59,556 nucleotides of DNA, taken from the NCBI GenBank assembly GCA_049520395.1, contig JBEKPV010000016.1:1-59556 (forward strand), given 5' to 3'. The notes under the pieces were generated by a model. That model worked only from the letters and a program-made list of their open reading frames with translations. It ran no database searches and was not told the origin of the DNA. The position numbers and the translations under genes are program-made. Below, piece after piece: positions 53,275 to 59,556 of the stretch (positions within the stretch are counted from its first letter, which is position 1; the number at the start of each line of letters is the position of its first letter). This DNA comes from UBA1161 sp049520395. Lineage in GTDB: Bacteria; Planctomycetota; Phycisphaerae; Tepidisphaerales; Tepidisphaeraceae.

Positions 53275-54372
53275 GTGAACGTCGCCCTCGTGATTTTTTC
53301 CGCCGATCCCGCTCGCGGCGGGGCCGAGCGTTATACCGGCAACCTGGCCTCGGCGCTGGCCCAGCGCGGACATCGAGTCGATCTGATCGCCGCCCGATTG
53401 GGTCCTCCGATTGACGGCGTGCGCATGTTGGAGATTCCCAGCCGGGCCGCGACGCGCAGCGGCGAATACCGGAAATTCCTAACCGGCCTCGATCGGCATC
53501 TGGAAACCCATTCGTACGACATCGTTCATGCCATGCTGCCCGTGCCGCGCTGCGACGTTTATCACCCTCATGCGGGAATGGCCAAATCGGCCTTCGAGGC
53601 CACGCCGCTCAATCGGCTTAATCGCAAACGTAAGCTCTACGCGCAAGTCGAGGAAAAACTTCTCACCGGACCGCGGCGGCCGACCGTCTTGTGCCTCTCG
53701 AATTTCGTGAAGGGGTTCATCCTGACGAGTTACCCCGATATCGCCGGCCAATTAGAAACGCTGTTTAACGCCGTCGACCTGAACCATTTCGATCCGAGCC
53801 GCCACGGATGCGAGGCCCGTAAGCCATTCAATTTGGGGACAGACAAAATCGTCGGGCTGATGATCGCGCAACATTTTTTACGCAAGGGCCTGGCTCAGGC
53901 GATCGTCGCGCTGGCGAAGCTCGATGAGCGAATGGTGCTGTGGGTTATCGGCAACGACAATCCCGCCCCCGCCGTCAAACTCGCCAAGCGCTTGGGAATC
54001 GCCGATCGTGTGATCTTCGCTGGAACGACGAAGAATCCGGCGGATTTTTACGCGGCCGCCGATTATTTTGTCCTGCCGACGCCGTACGATTCGTGCAGCC
54101 TGGTCGTGCTGGAAGCGCTGGCGATGGGTTTGCCGGTCATCAGCACCGCGCGCAACGGGGCGTGCGAAATCATGACCGATGGGAAAGAAGGCTTTGTCCT
54201 GCAAGACCCGGATGATGTCCCCGGGCTAACCAGTGCAATGCGGCATATGCAGGACGCGGATCGTCGCGCGGATATGAAAAAAGCCGCCCTGGCGCTGCGG
54301 CCGCGGCTATCCTACGAAGCTCATCTGGACCGATTGGAAGAAATTTATCGCGCCAGCCACCGGGCCCATTGA
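53275..54372 (+). CDS. Family 4 glycosyltransferase (WaaG/RfaG-like)
   Basis: About 365 residues, GT-B fold. The N-terminal VALVIFSADPARGGAERYTG is typical of GT4 sugar transferases of LPS core or exopolysaccharide synthesis. The C-terminal donor-binding block VLPTPYDSCSLVVLEALAMG contains the conserved E-x7-E type motif. The GTG at 53275 is preferred because the family starts at this strand; the frame itself is open back to 53122. It overlaps the convergent GT gene by 28 bases. An LPS-core role is suggested by resemblance only. Confidence 0.85.
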   Translation: MNVALVIFSADPARGGAERYTGNLASALAQRGHRVDLIAARLGPPIDGVRMLEIPSRAATRSGEYRKFLTGLDRHLETHSYDIVHAMLPVPRCDVYHPHAGMAKSAFEATPLNRLNRKRKLYAQVEEKLLTGPRRPTVLCLSNFVKGFILTSYPDIAGQLETLFNAVDLNHFDPSRHGCEARKPFNLGTDKIVGLMIAQHFLRKGLAQAIVALAKLDERMVLWVIGNDNPAPAVKLAKRLGIADRVIFAGTTKNPADFYAAADYFVLPTPYDSCSLVVLEALAMGLPVISTARNGACEIMTDGKEGFVLQDPDDVPGLTSAMRHMQDADRRADMKKAALALRPRLSYEAHLDRLEEIYRASHRAH

Positions 54373-55325
54373 TCGGCGGCCAATTCGTTGGTGAAGTTCT
54401 CCTCAACGCGCTTCCGCCCGGCGAGCCCCATGCGTTTCCGCAATTCCACATCGGCGGCCAAAGCAGCGACCGCCTCGGGCCATTTCGAATAATCATTCGG
54501 CAGCAATCCGGTTTGACCCCCGGCGACAATTTCCGCATTGCCTCCCACCGGGCTGGCGATCACCGGAAGCCCGGCCGCCATGTACTGAACGATTTTGAAA
54601 CCGCATTTGCCCAGCGTCCAGGGGTCGCAAGGCGTCGGCGCAATACCGATATCGCCGCGACAGAGCGCGGCCGACTCGGTCTCGACGGACCAGGGAACAT
54701 GTTCCGTCGGAATCGGCGACTGCGCCGGGGCGCGATCCGCGATCACGATCAAGCGCAAGCCGGCTACTTGCCGCGCTGCTTCGGCCAACGCGGGAAACGC
54801 CGATTCCAAATAGGGAAGCGTGGACGCGCTGCCGATCCAGACCAGCGCCGGTGATTCCGCCGCGATGTGCGATTTAATCGCATAATGCGACGGATTCACG
54901 CCCGTTGGCAGAACAACCGCCTCAGCCCCCCGGTCGCGGAACAGACCCGCCAGATATTCGTTCCCGGCAACCACCAAATCCACATGCCTTGCGGTTGCGA
55001 TGAACCGTCGCCGCGTTTGCCACGCGGAGAATGGGCCAGCCGGACGGGAGTGGTACATCACCGCGTCGTCGACATCGAAAACTAGCCGCTTGGCATTGCG
55101 CCGCAGCAGGCGAATGTCGATCGGATCCAATAATTTCCTTTGAAGCAGAGCCGCGTCGAACGTACGCGCGGCGCCAAGCAGGGCGCGTCGCTCGAAGAAT
55201 CGCCGCGGGCGGACGGCCACCGTCAATTCCACGCCTCGCCGCGACAGAGGCTCAATCAGTGCCTGAACCCGCAGGCGAAATGACGCCTGCTGGAGATTGT
55301 TGGTAATGGCCAAAACGCGGATCAC
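54345..55325 (-). CDS. Glycosyltransferase, GT4-like
   Basis: A 326-residue GT-B enzyme. The N-terminal strand RVLAITNNLQQASFRLRVQAL and the C-terminal block GKCGFKIVQYMAAGLPVIASPVGG are typical of group 1 transferases that act on polyprenyl- or lipid-linked glycans. DLVVAGNEYLAGLF and VVLPTGVN are further family blocks. It is convergent with the upstream glycosyltransferase (28-base overlap) and diverges from the PlsC-like gene. The cluster of two GTs and an acyltransferase suggests a surface glycolipid locus. Confidence 0.85.
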   Translation of the reverse strand: MIRVLAITNNLQQASFRLRVQALIEPLSRRGVELTVAVRPRRFFERRALLGAARTFDAALLQRKLLDPIDIRLLRRNAKRLVFDVDDAVMYHSRPAGPFSAWQTRRRFIATARHVDLVVAGNEYLAGLFRDRGAEAVVLPTGVNPSHYAIKSHIAAESPALVWIGSASTLPYLESAFPALAEAARQVAGLRLIVIADRAPAQSPIPTEHVPWSVETESAALCRGDIGIAPTPCDPWTLGKCGFKIVQYMAAGLPVIASPVGGNAEIVAGGQTGLLPNDYSKWPEAVAALAADVELRKRMGLAGRKRVEENFTNELAADQWARWLAR

Positions 55326-55462
55326 GATCGGCGGAATTGTGACGGTTGGGCTCTCCCGACGCCAGATGTCCGGCGATTGCAGGTTTCGCCGGGATCAAGT
55401 ATTCCCCACCGCCAGTGCAATCCGGCCCCATCGACCCCTTTACCCGCCGCGAGGATGCGCCC

Positions 55463-56074
55463 GTGATCCGCGCATTGCTGGCGACGGCAAATTTTTACGC
55501 GCGGGTGTATCACCGTTTGACGATTCGCCGGGCCAGCCAATTGCCGCGAGACGGCCCCGCGATCCTCGTATGCAATCACACCAGCGGATTGGATCCGGCC
55601 CTAATCCAGGCCGGCTGTCACCGGCTCATTCGCTGGATGATGGCGCAGGAATATTTCGATATCAGGGGTCTTAAATGGTTCTTCAAGACGGTCGGCGCTA
55701 TCCCTGTACAGCGCAGCGGCCGCGATATGGCCGCGACGCGCGCGGCCATGCGTGCCCTGGAAAGAGGTTTCGTGCTGGGGGTATTTCCCGAGGGCAAAAT
55801 CGAAACGGGTCCGGAACTCCTCCCCTTCCATAACGGCATTGGACTCATGGCTCTAAAGACCGGCGCCCCCGTCTTTCCCGCTTATCTGGAAGGCAAACAG
55901 CGCGGGCGGGAAATGCTGGCCGCCCTAACCCTCGTCAGCGGCGCTTCGGTCGTCTTTGGACCGCCGGTTGACCTCTCCGATTTGGATCATTCGCGGCGCG
56001 GAGTGGAACAGGCCACCGCCAGAATTCAAACCGCCGTCGCCGCGCTCAAAGAACCCCATATCGACCGGTGCTGA
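55463..56074 (+). CDS. PlsC-like 1-acyl-glycerol-3-phosphate acyltransferase
   Basis: Membrane-associated acyltransferase of about 203 residues. The catalytic motif NHTSGLDP (NHx4D; His near 37) and the substrate-binding FPEGKIETG (near 118) are both present. The GTG at 55463 is chosen because GAGG lies upstream at good distance and VIRALLATANFYARVYHR is a plausible start. The frame's upstream 39 codons show no family resemblance. It may act in phospholipid synthesis or in acylating a glycolipid made by the adjacent transferases. Confidence 0.88.
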   Translation: MIRALLATANFYARVYHRLTIRRASQLPRDGPAILVCNHTSGLDPALIQAGCHRLIRWMMAQEYFDIRGLKWFFKTVGAIPVQRSGRDMAATRAAMRALERGFVLGVFPEGKIETGPELLPFHNGIGLMALKTGAPVFPAYLEGKQRGREMLAALTLVSGASVVFGPPVDLSDLDHSRRGVEQATARIQTAVAALKEPHIDRC

Positions 56075-56183
56075 TATATTGAAAATATAGCAAGATTTTG
56101 CAATGAAATCAAAAAAAAAGAGTGTAGGGGAATTGGCGGTGCGGCCGATGGGTTTGTTGAATGGTGCGGTCGAAACGGGCTTC

Positions 56184-56212
56184 TTGCTAATTTGTATGCC
56201 AGTGATTAAGAT
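56184..56212 (+). promoter_or_regulatory. Promoter of the candidate small RNA
   Basis: TTGCTA (56184-56189) and TAAGAT (56207-56212) are spaced by exactly 17 bases. This gives a start near 56219 with no reading frame downstream before the terminator. The surrounding region is notably AT-richer than the genes. Confidence 0.55.
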
Positions 56213-56218
56213 AAAATA

Positions 56219-56300
56219 GGCAATTTATACCGTCCGCATCGACGGCGCATTTTCTCCCCTCCGGAAGACACCGTGCAGAAATGCCGGTGTCTTCTTTTTT
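56219..56300 (+). ncRNA. Candidate trans-acting small RNA with C-rich single-stranded loop
   Basis: About 80 bases between a promoter (56184-56212) and a strong intrinsic terminator (56264-56300), with no open reading frame of note. A 5' hairpin (CCGTC/GACGG at ~56230-56246) is followed by the unpaired stretch TTTTCTCCCCTCC, then the terminator hairpin. Such a pyrimidine-rich CCCUCC tract is complementary to Shine-Dalgarno sequences. Known sRNAs with UCCC-type loops use it to block ribosome binding. No family can be named. Confidence 0.5.
56264..56300 (+). terminator. Strong intrinsic terminator
   Basis: A 10-bp stem GAAGACACCG/CGGTGTCTTC with an 11-base loop is followed by six T residues. 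No protein gene lies upstream within 180 bases, so it most likely ends the small RNA. Confidence 0.88.
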
Positions 56301-56466
56301 GCAATTTATCATCTCCCAAAACGGGTGGAATCTGCCAAACAATTGCAAGATTCGGTGCTCCCTGTGCCTCAAAACGCACTAGAATCGCCGTGGAGCGGCA
56401 TGCAAATTGCGCACTCCGCGCGAACCGCGAAGCGAATTCGATTTTCTGGCGACTGGCGCGACCGCG

Positions 56467-56496
56467 TTGTATAAACTGTCTGTCGCGTTCTATAGA
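56467..56496 (+). promoter_or_regulatory. Candidate leuD promoter
   Basis: TTGTAT (56467-56472) and TATAGA (56491-56496) are spaced by 18 bases, about 55 bases before the leuD ATG. The rest of the gap 56301-56555 shows nothing recognisable. Confidence 0.4.
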
Positions 56497-56555
56497 CCCT
56501 CGCTGATATGTTTGAGCTTCGTTAATCTTCGCATCTCGCATCGGAGTATCGCCCC

Positions 56556-57119
56556 ATGAACTCGACCATCCGCGGAAGGGCCTACGTCCTGGGGGACAAC
56601 GTCGACACGGATCAGATTATTCCGGCGCAGTATCTCTCTTACAGCACTTCGATTCCCGATGAGCGAAAGTATTTCGGCATGTACGCCATGAGCAGCGTCC
56701 CCGACGGCAAAGCCGGATTGCCCGCGGGAAATATCCGCTTCGTCCGTCCCGGCGAATTCAAGAGCGATTTTCAGATCGTCGTGGCGGGCAAGAATTTCGG
56801 CAGCGGATCGAGCCGCGAACACGCGCCGCTGGCGCTGGCGGAAGCCGGCTGCAACTGCGTGATCGCCGAGTTTTACGCCAGGATTTTTTTCCGTAACAGC
56901 GTCAACGGCGGCTATCTGATCCCCCTGGAATCCGTCCACCGCCTGGTGGAAAAAATCGCCACCGGCGATGAATTGGAAGTCGATTTAGCAGGCCATCGTC
57001 TGATGAATTTGACCCGCGGCAGCGAAGCGCACGCCCTGCGTCCGCTGGGCGATGTGCTGCCTATTATTGAAGCGGGCGGGATTTTCCCATACGCGAAAAA
57101 GGTGGGGATGCTCGGGTGA
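56556..57119 (+). CDS. leuD: 3-isopropylmalate dehydratase small subunit
   Basis: Swivel-domain subunit of the aconitase-type enzyme that isomerises 2- to 3-isopropylmalate in leucine synthesis. The 187-residue protein has AYVLGDNVDTDQIIPAQYL at the N-terminus and the active-site loop GKNFGSGSSREHAP. The length fits LeuD of the archaeal/LeuD2 or homoaconitase-like subgroup, so a related substrate remains possible. No leuC is adjacent in the window. A short VOC gene follows after 9 bases. Confidence 0.9.
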   Translation: MNSTIRGRAYVLGDNVDTDQIIPAQYLSYSTSIPDERKYFGMYAMSSVPDGKAGLPAGNIRFVRPGEFKSDFQIVVAGKNFGSGSSREHAPLALAEAGCNCVIAEFYARIFFRNSVNGGYLIPLESVHRLVEKIATGDELEVDLAGHRLMNLTRGSEAHALRPLGDVLPIIEAGGIFPYAKKVGMLG

Positions 57120-57128
57120 TTTGTGGCG

Positions 57129-57563
57129 ATGGAACTGGAGCTGAGTACGGGGACCTTCACGCCGAGGCGCGACCGGCGACCCAGGCTGGAGGAGCCGCCG
57201 CCGGTCCGGCTGGTCGCGATTGAGGATTGCCGCCTGCCCGCCTCCGCCGGCCTGGAACAGGAATTGGACCGATTTTACGCTGGATTACTGCGATTCCAGC
57301 GGCTGGACGATTCCGACCAACTCGCCTACAAGGCGGAGAATCAGGATTTGCGTTTTCAAATTGTCGAGGGACCGGTTACGCCGCGAGAAATGCGAACGCT
57401 GGGGATTGCCGTTCCTTCGCTGGCGGAATTGACGCAGCGTCTGAACGACGCGGAAATTGAATTTGTGCGTCTCCAGGGCCTGATGCCGGGGACGCAGAGC
57501 CTGATGGTGTATGATCCCGCCGGTAATCCGTTGGAGATTACCGAATTTGGATTCGCCCTTTAG
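57129..57563 (+). CDS. VOC-superfamily protein (glyoxalase/dioxygenase fold)
   Basis: About 144 residues with the paired beta-alpha-beta-beta-beta pattern of vicinal oxygen chelate proteins. The second module is recognisable from VPSLAELTQRLNDAEIEFVR and the terminal MVYDPAGNPLEITEF. The metal-ligand pattern appears incomplete: the terminal Glu (LEITEF) is present, but the usual His of the first strand is not obvious. It may therefore be a binding rather than a catalytic member. I use the ATG at 57129, with a GTG at 57123 as alternative. Confidence 0.72.
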   Translation: MELELSTGTFTPRRDRRPRLEEPPPVRLVAIEDCRLPASAGLEQELDRFYAGLLRFQRLDDSDQLAYKAENQDLRFQIVEGPVTPREMRTLGIAVPSLAELTQRLNDAEIEFVRLQGLMPGTQSLMVYDPAGNPLEITEFGFAL

Positions 57564-57597
57564 AATCTCGGCGAGTCATCTTGTCGGGTGATCATTC

Positions 57598-58224
57598 GTG
57601 TACGCAGGCAAACCCATCCTCGGCCTCGCCGGCGGAATCGGCAGCGGCAAGAGCACCGTCGCGCGATTGCTTGCGGAACTTGGCTGCTTTGTCATCGATT
57701 CCGACGATTTGACAAAGCAGGCGCACCTGCGGCCCGACGTCATCCGCATGGTGCAAGAATGGTGGGGCAAGGAAACGATTCTTCCCGATGGGCGGATCGA
57801 CCGCAAAGCGGTGGCCCGGCGTGTGTTCAGCGACGAAAAGGAAAGGCAGAAATTGGAAGGACTCCTGCATCCAATCGTGAATCAAGCGCGGGATGAAGCC
57901 ATGACGCGGGCGATCGCGCAAAACCCGCAATTCCCAGCCTTTGTGTGGGATTCGCCGCTATTATTCGAGACGGGACAACACCTTCGGTGTGACGCCCTGA
58001 TCTTCGTCGAGGCGCCGCTGCAGCAGCGGCTGGCCCGCCTGCGGGAGTCCCGGGGCTGGGATCAGCAGGAATTGGCCAAACGCGAAAAATTGCAATGGCC
58101 TCTAGACAAGAAGCGGGAAATATCCGATTATGTAATAGTTAACACCGCCGATGCGGATTATGCCCGCAGCCAAATCAAAGAAGTGCTTTCCCGAACCCTT
58201 GCAAGCATGAAATCGAAGCGATAA
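57598..58224 (+). CDS. coaE: Dephospho-CoA kinase
   Basis: Phosphorylates the 3'-hydroxyl of dephospho-CoA, the last step of CoA synthesis. The 208-residue protein has the P-loop GLAGGIGSGKSTVARLLAELG at its N-terminus, the DSDDLTKQAH nucleotide/CoA block, and LEGLLHPIV with WDSPLLFE further on. The start codon is GTG. It lies upstream of rho with a weak terminator and a ~270-base leader between them. Confidence 0.95.
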   Translation: MYAGKPILGLAGGIGSGKSTVARLLAELGCFVIDSDDLTKQAHLRPDVIRMVQEWWGKETILPDGRIDRKAVARRVFSDEKERQKLEGLLHPIVNQARDEAMTRAIAQNPQFPAFVWDSPLLFETGQHLRCDALIFVEAPLQQRLARLRESRGWDQQELAKREKLQWPLDKKREISDYVIVNTADADYARSQIKEVLSRTLASMKSKR

Positions 58225-58250
58225 CCGGGCAGGGAACGAGCGGTTTTTTT
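58223..58250 (+). terminator. Weak terminator after coaE
   Basis: AACCG (58223-58227)/CGGTT (58241-58245) closes a 13-base loop and runs into seven T residues (58244-58250). Just beyond it, CCGCTA/TAGCGG (58274-58279/58285-58290) forms another hairpin in the leader of rho. Confidence 0.45.
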
Positions 58251-58491
58251 CAGGATGAAAAGATCGGGTTTATCCGCTACGCTTTAGCGGTCATCGTAGG
58301 TGATGCCCACGGATCCCCATTTTAGAAGGGTGAGCGAGACGTAGCGCCGATCGCGGCGTCCCCAAGGGACACCGGCGTCGGCATGGCCGGTCGAGGAACG
58401 ACCGCAAGAACCGCTCCAGGCAATATCCGGTGAGAATTCCCCGATTGCATCGAACAATCCAACATAGAACTATCCATTGAGGAGGCCTTTC

Positions 58492-59556
58492 ATGGCAAAG
58501 ACAACCAGCACCCGCGGCCGGCGCTCCGGCGGATCGCATCATCAGTCGGCCGGCAGCGAAGAGGTGCAGGAACGCAACGTAGAGACGGCCCCCGCCGTCG
58601 CAACCGCTCAGAGTGTGGAGGAGGCTCCGCCCAAGGAAGAGGCCGCGCCCAAAGCCGGCGCCACCGAAGATATCGCCAACTTCGACGCCGAAACCAACGC
58701 TAAATACGAACAAGTCAAAGGCGGCAAGCTCTATATCAAGGACCTGCAGACGATGGACGTGCACAAGCTGCACGAGATCGCCAAGGTCGAGGGAATCACC
58801 GACTATGTCGGACTCAAGAAACAGGATTTGATTTTCCAAATTCTTCGCGCCCGCATCCGTCAAAACGGATTGATGTACGGCGAGGGCGTTCTGGAAATCC
58901 TTCCCGACGGGTTCGGATTTTTACGTAGCCCGGAATACAACTATCTGCCCTGCCCCGACGACATCTACATCAGCCCCAGCCAGATTCGCCGGTTTGGGTT
59001 GCGCAACGGGCATGTGGTTCAGGGGCAGATTCGCCCGCCGAAGGAATCGGAGCGTTATTTCGCGCTTTTGCGCGTCGAAGCGATCAATGGGGAGGACCCG
59101 GAGCGCATCACCGACGTGAGCAATTTCGAGGATTTAACGCCGCTGCATCCCAACGCCCGGCTGATGCTGGAGCACGATCCGAAGGATTTGAACATGCGGA
59201 TCGTGGATCTGGTGACGCCGATCGGCAAAGGCCAGCGCATGCTGATCGTCGCCCCACCGCGCACGGGCAAGACGGTTCTCCTGCAAAAGATCGCCAACGC
59301 CGTGACCAAGAATCATCCGGAAGTGGTTCTGATCGTTTTGCTGATCGATGAGCGTCCGGAAGAAGTGACGGACATGGAGCGGAACACCAAGGCGGAAGTG
59401 GTGAGCAGCACCTTCGACGAACCCGCCAGCCGCCACGTGCAGGTCGCGGAGATGGTCATCGAAAAGGCCAAGCGCTATGTCGAGTTTGGCAAGGACGTGG
59501 TGATTCTGCTGGATAGCATCACTCGCCTGGCGCGGGCGTACAACACCGAGGTTCCG
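58492..59556 (+). CDS. rho: Transcription termination factor Rho, 3' end outside the window
   Basis: Hexameric RNA helicase that ends untranslated transcripts. The first 355 residues are present. The ATG at 58492 has GAGGAGG upstream. Residues ~1-75 are a low-complexity extension (charged, Ala/Pro/Glu-rich) before the Rho_N SAP-like helix pair (LYIKDLQTMDVHKLHEIAK). The cold-shock-like RNA-binding domain has GVLEILPDGFGFLRSPEYNY. The ATPase core has Walker A APPRTGKTVLLQ (~258-269), with LLIDERPEEVTDM and VVILLDSITRLARAYN before the window ends. Confidence 0.97.
   Translation, partial: MAKTTSTRGRRSGGSHHQSAGSEEVQERNVETAPAVATAQSVEEAPPKEEAAPKAGATEDIANFDAETNAKYEQVKGGKLYIKDLQTMDVHKLHEIAKVEGITDYVGLKKQDLIFQILRARIRQNGLMYGEGVLEILPDGFGFLRSPEYNYLPCPDDIYISPSQIRRFGLRNGHVVQGQIRPPKESERYFALLRVEAINGEDPERITDVSNFEDLTPLHPNARLMLEHDPKDLNMRIVDLVTPIGKGQRMLIVAPPRTGKTVLLQKIANAVTKNHPEVVLIVLLIDERPEEVTDMERNTKAEVVSSTFDEPASRHVQVAEMVIEKAKRYVEFGKDVVILLDSITRLARAYNTEVP

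Noticed and set aside
1..59556. CRISPR arrays, insertion sequences, integrases, attachment sites, rRNA operons
   Set aside because: No regularly spaced repeats, transposase or integrase motifs, or rRNA-like sequence were seen.

Overview
The window looks like a chromosomal segment of a Planctomycetota bacterium, probably from a Phycisphaerae-like lineage; that placement is an inference. The evidence is high GC, two exported proteins ending in PEP-CTERM sorting tails of the form VPEP...RRRR, a very divergent sigma-70 factor with a long extra N-terminus, a TPR-fused secretin, several GspE/PilB-type ATPases and a futalosine-pathway menaquinone gene. A short run of N bases (30406-30411) shows a draft assembly. 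Nothing points to a plasmid, prophage or CRISPR locus, and I saw no tRNA or rRNA gene.

Layout. 1-2521 (minus): an RND efflux permease, cut by the window edge, and its membrane-fusion partner, which carries an in-frame TAG. 2642-4003: a succinate-semialdehyde-type aldehyde dehydrogenase. 4074-8427: a glycine-cleavage operon gcvT-gcvH-gcvP. 8438-9480: an MNT/HEPN toxin-antitoxin-like pair behind what looks like a leaderless promoter. 9525-11836: a SPOR/TPR lipoprotein diverging from an acyl-CoA synthetase. 11908-18088: two large PEP-CTERM surface proteins, one a GH28 pectinase-like enzyme, whose stop codons lie in copies of one intergenic repeat. 18410-20537: the odd sigma factor facing a STAS protein. 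20601-22667: mqnC with an in-frame insertion, then an AMMECR1 protein. 22841-23507: a gene-free, hairpin-rich stretch that I interpret as a large structured RNA, ending in a long inverted repeat plus T-tract. 23507-24091: a TetR regulator.

24365-29541 holds three motor ATPases for type IV pili or type II secretion (PilB/GspE, PilT, PilB). They are followed by a His-rich exported peptide, a PfkB sugar kinase, two small lipoproteins and guaB. 33479-40629 holds two GT-C-type membrane glycosyltransferase candidates and a TPR-secretin. The secretin probably serves the same secretion machinery as the ATPases. 41234-45773 holds a small acidic protein, a YXWGXW lipoprotein and nuoI-nuoH-nuoG. 45887-52571 (minus) holds an IMPase-like phosphatase, a NUDIX protein, a histidine kinase and metH. 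52687-53092 is an orphan ParD antitoxin with a decayed ParE. 53275-56074 holds two GT4 glycosyltransferases and a PlsC-like acyltransferase. 56184-56300 is a candidate small RNA with its own promoter and terminator. 56556-59556 holds leuD, a VOC protein, coaE and the start of rho.

The least explained signals are the structured RNA at 22.84-23.40 kb, the candidate sRNA at 56.22-56.30 kb, the sigma factor architecture, the tetrapeptide-repeat linker in the first GspE, and the mqnC insertion built on an 8-bp tandem repeat.
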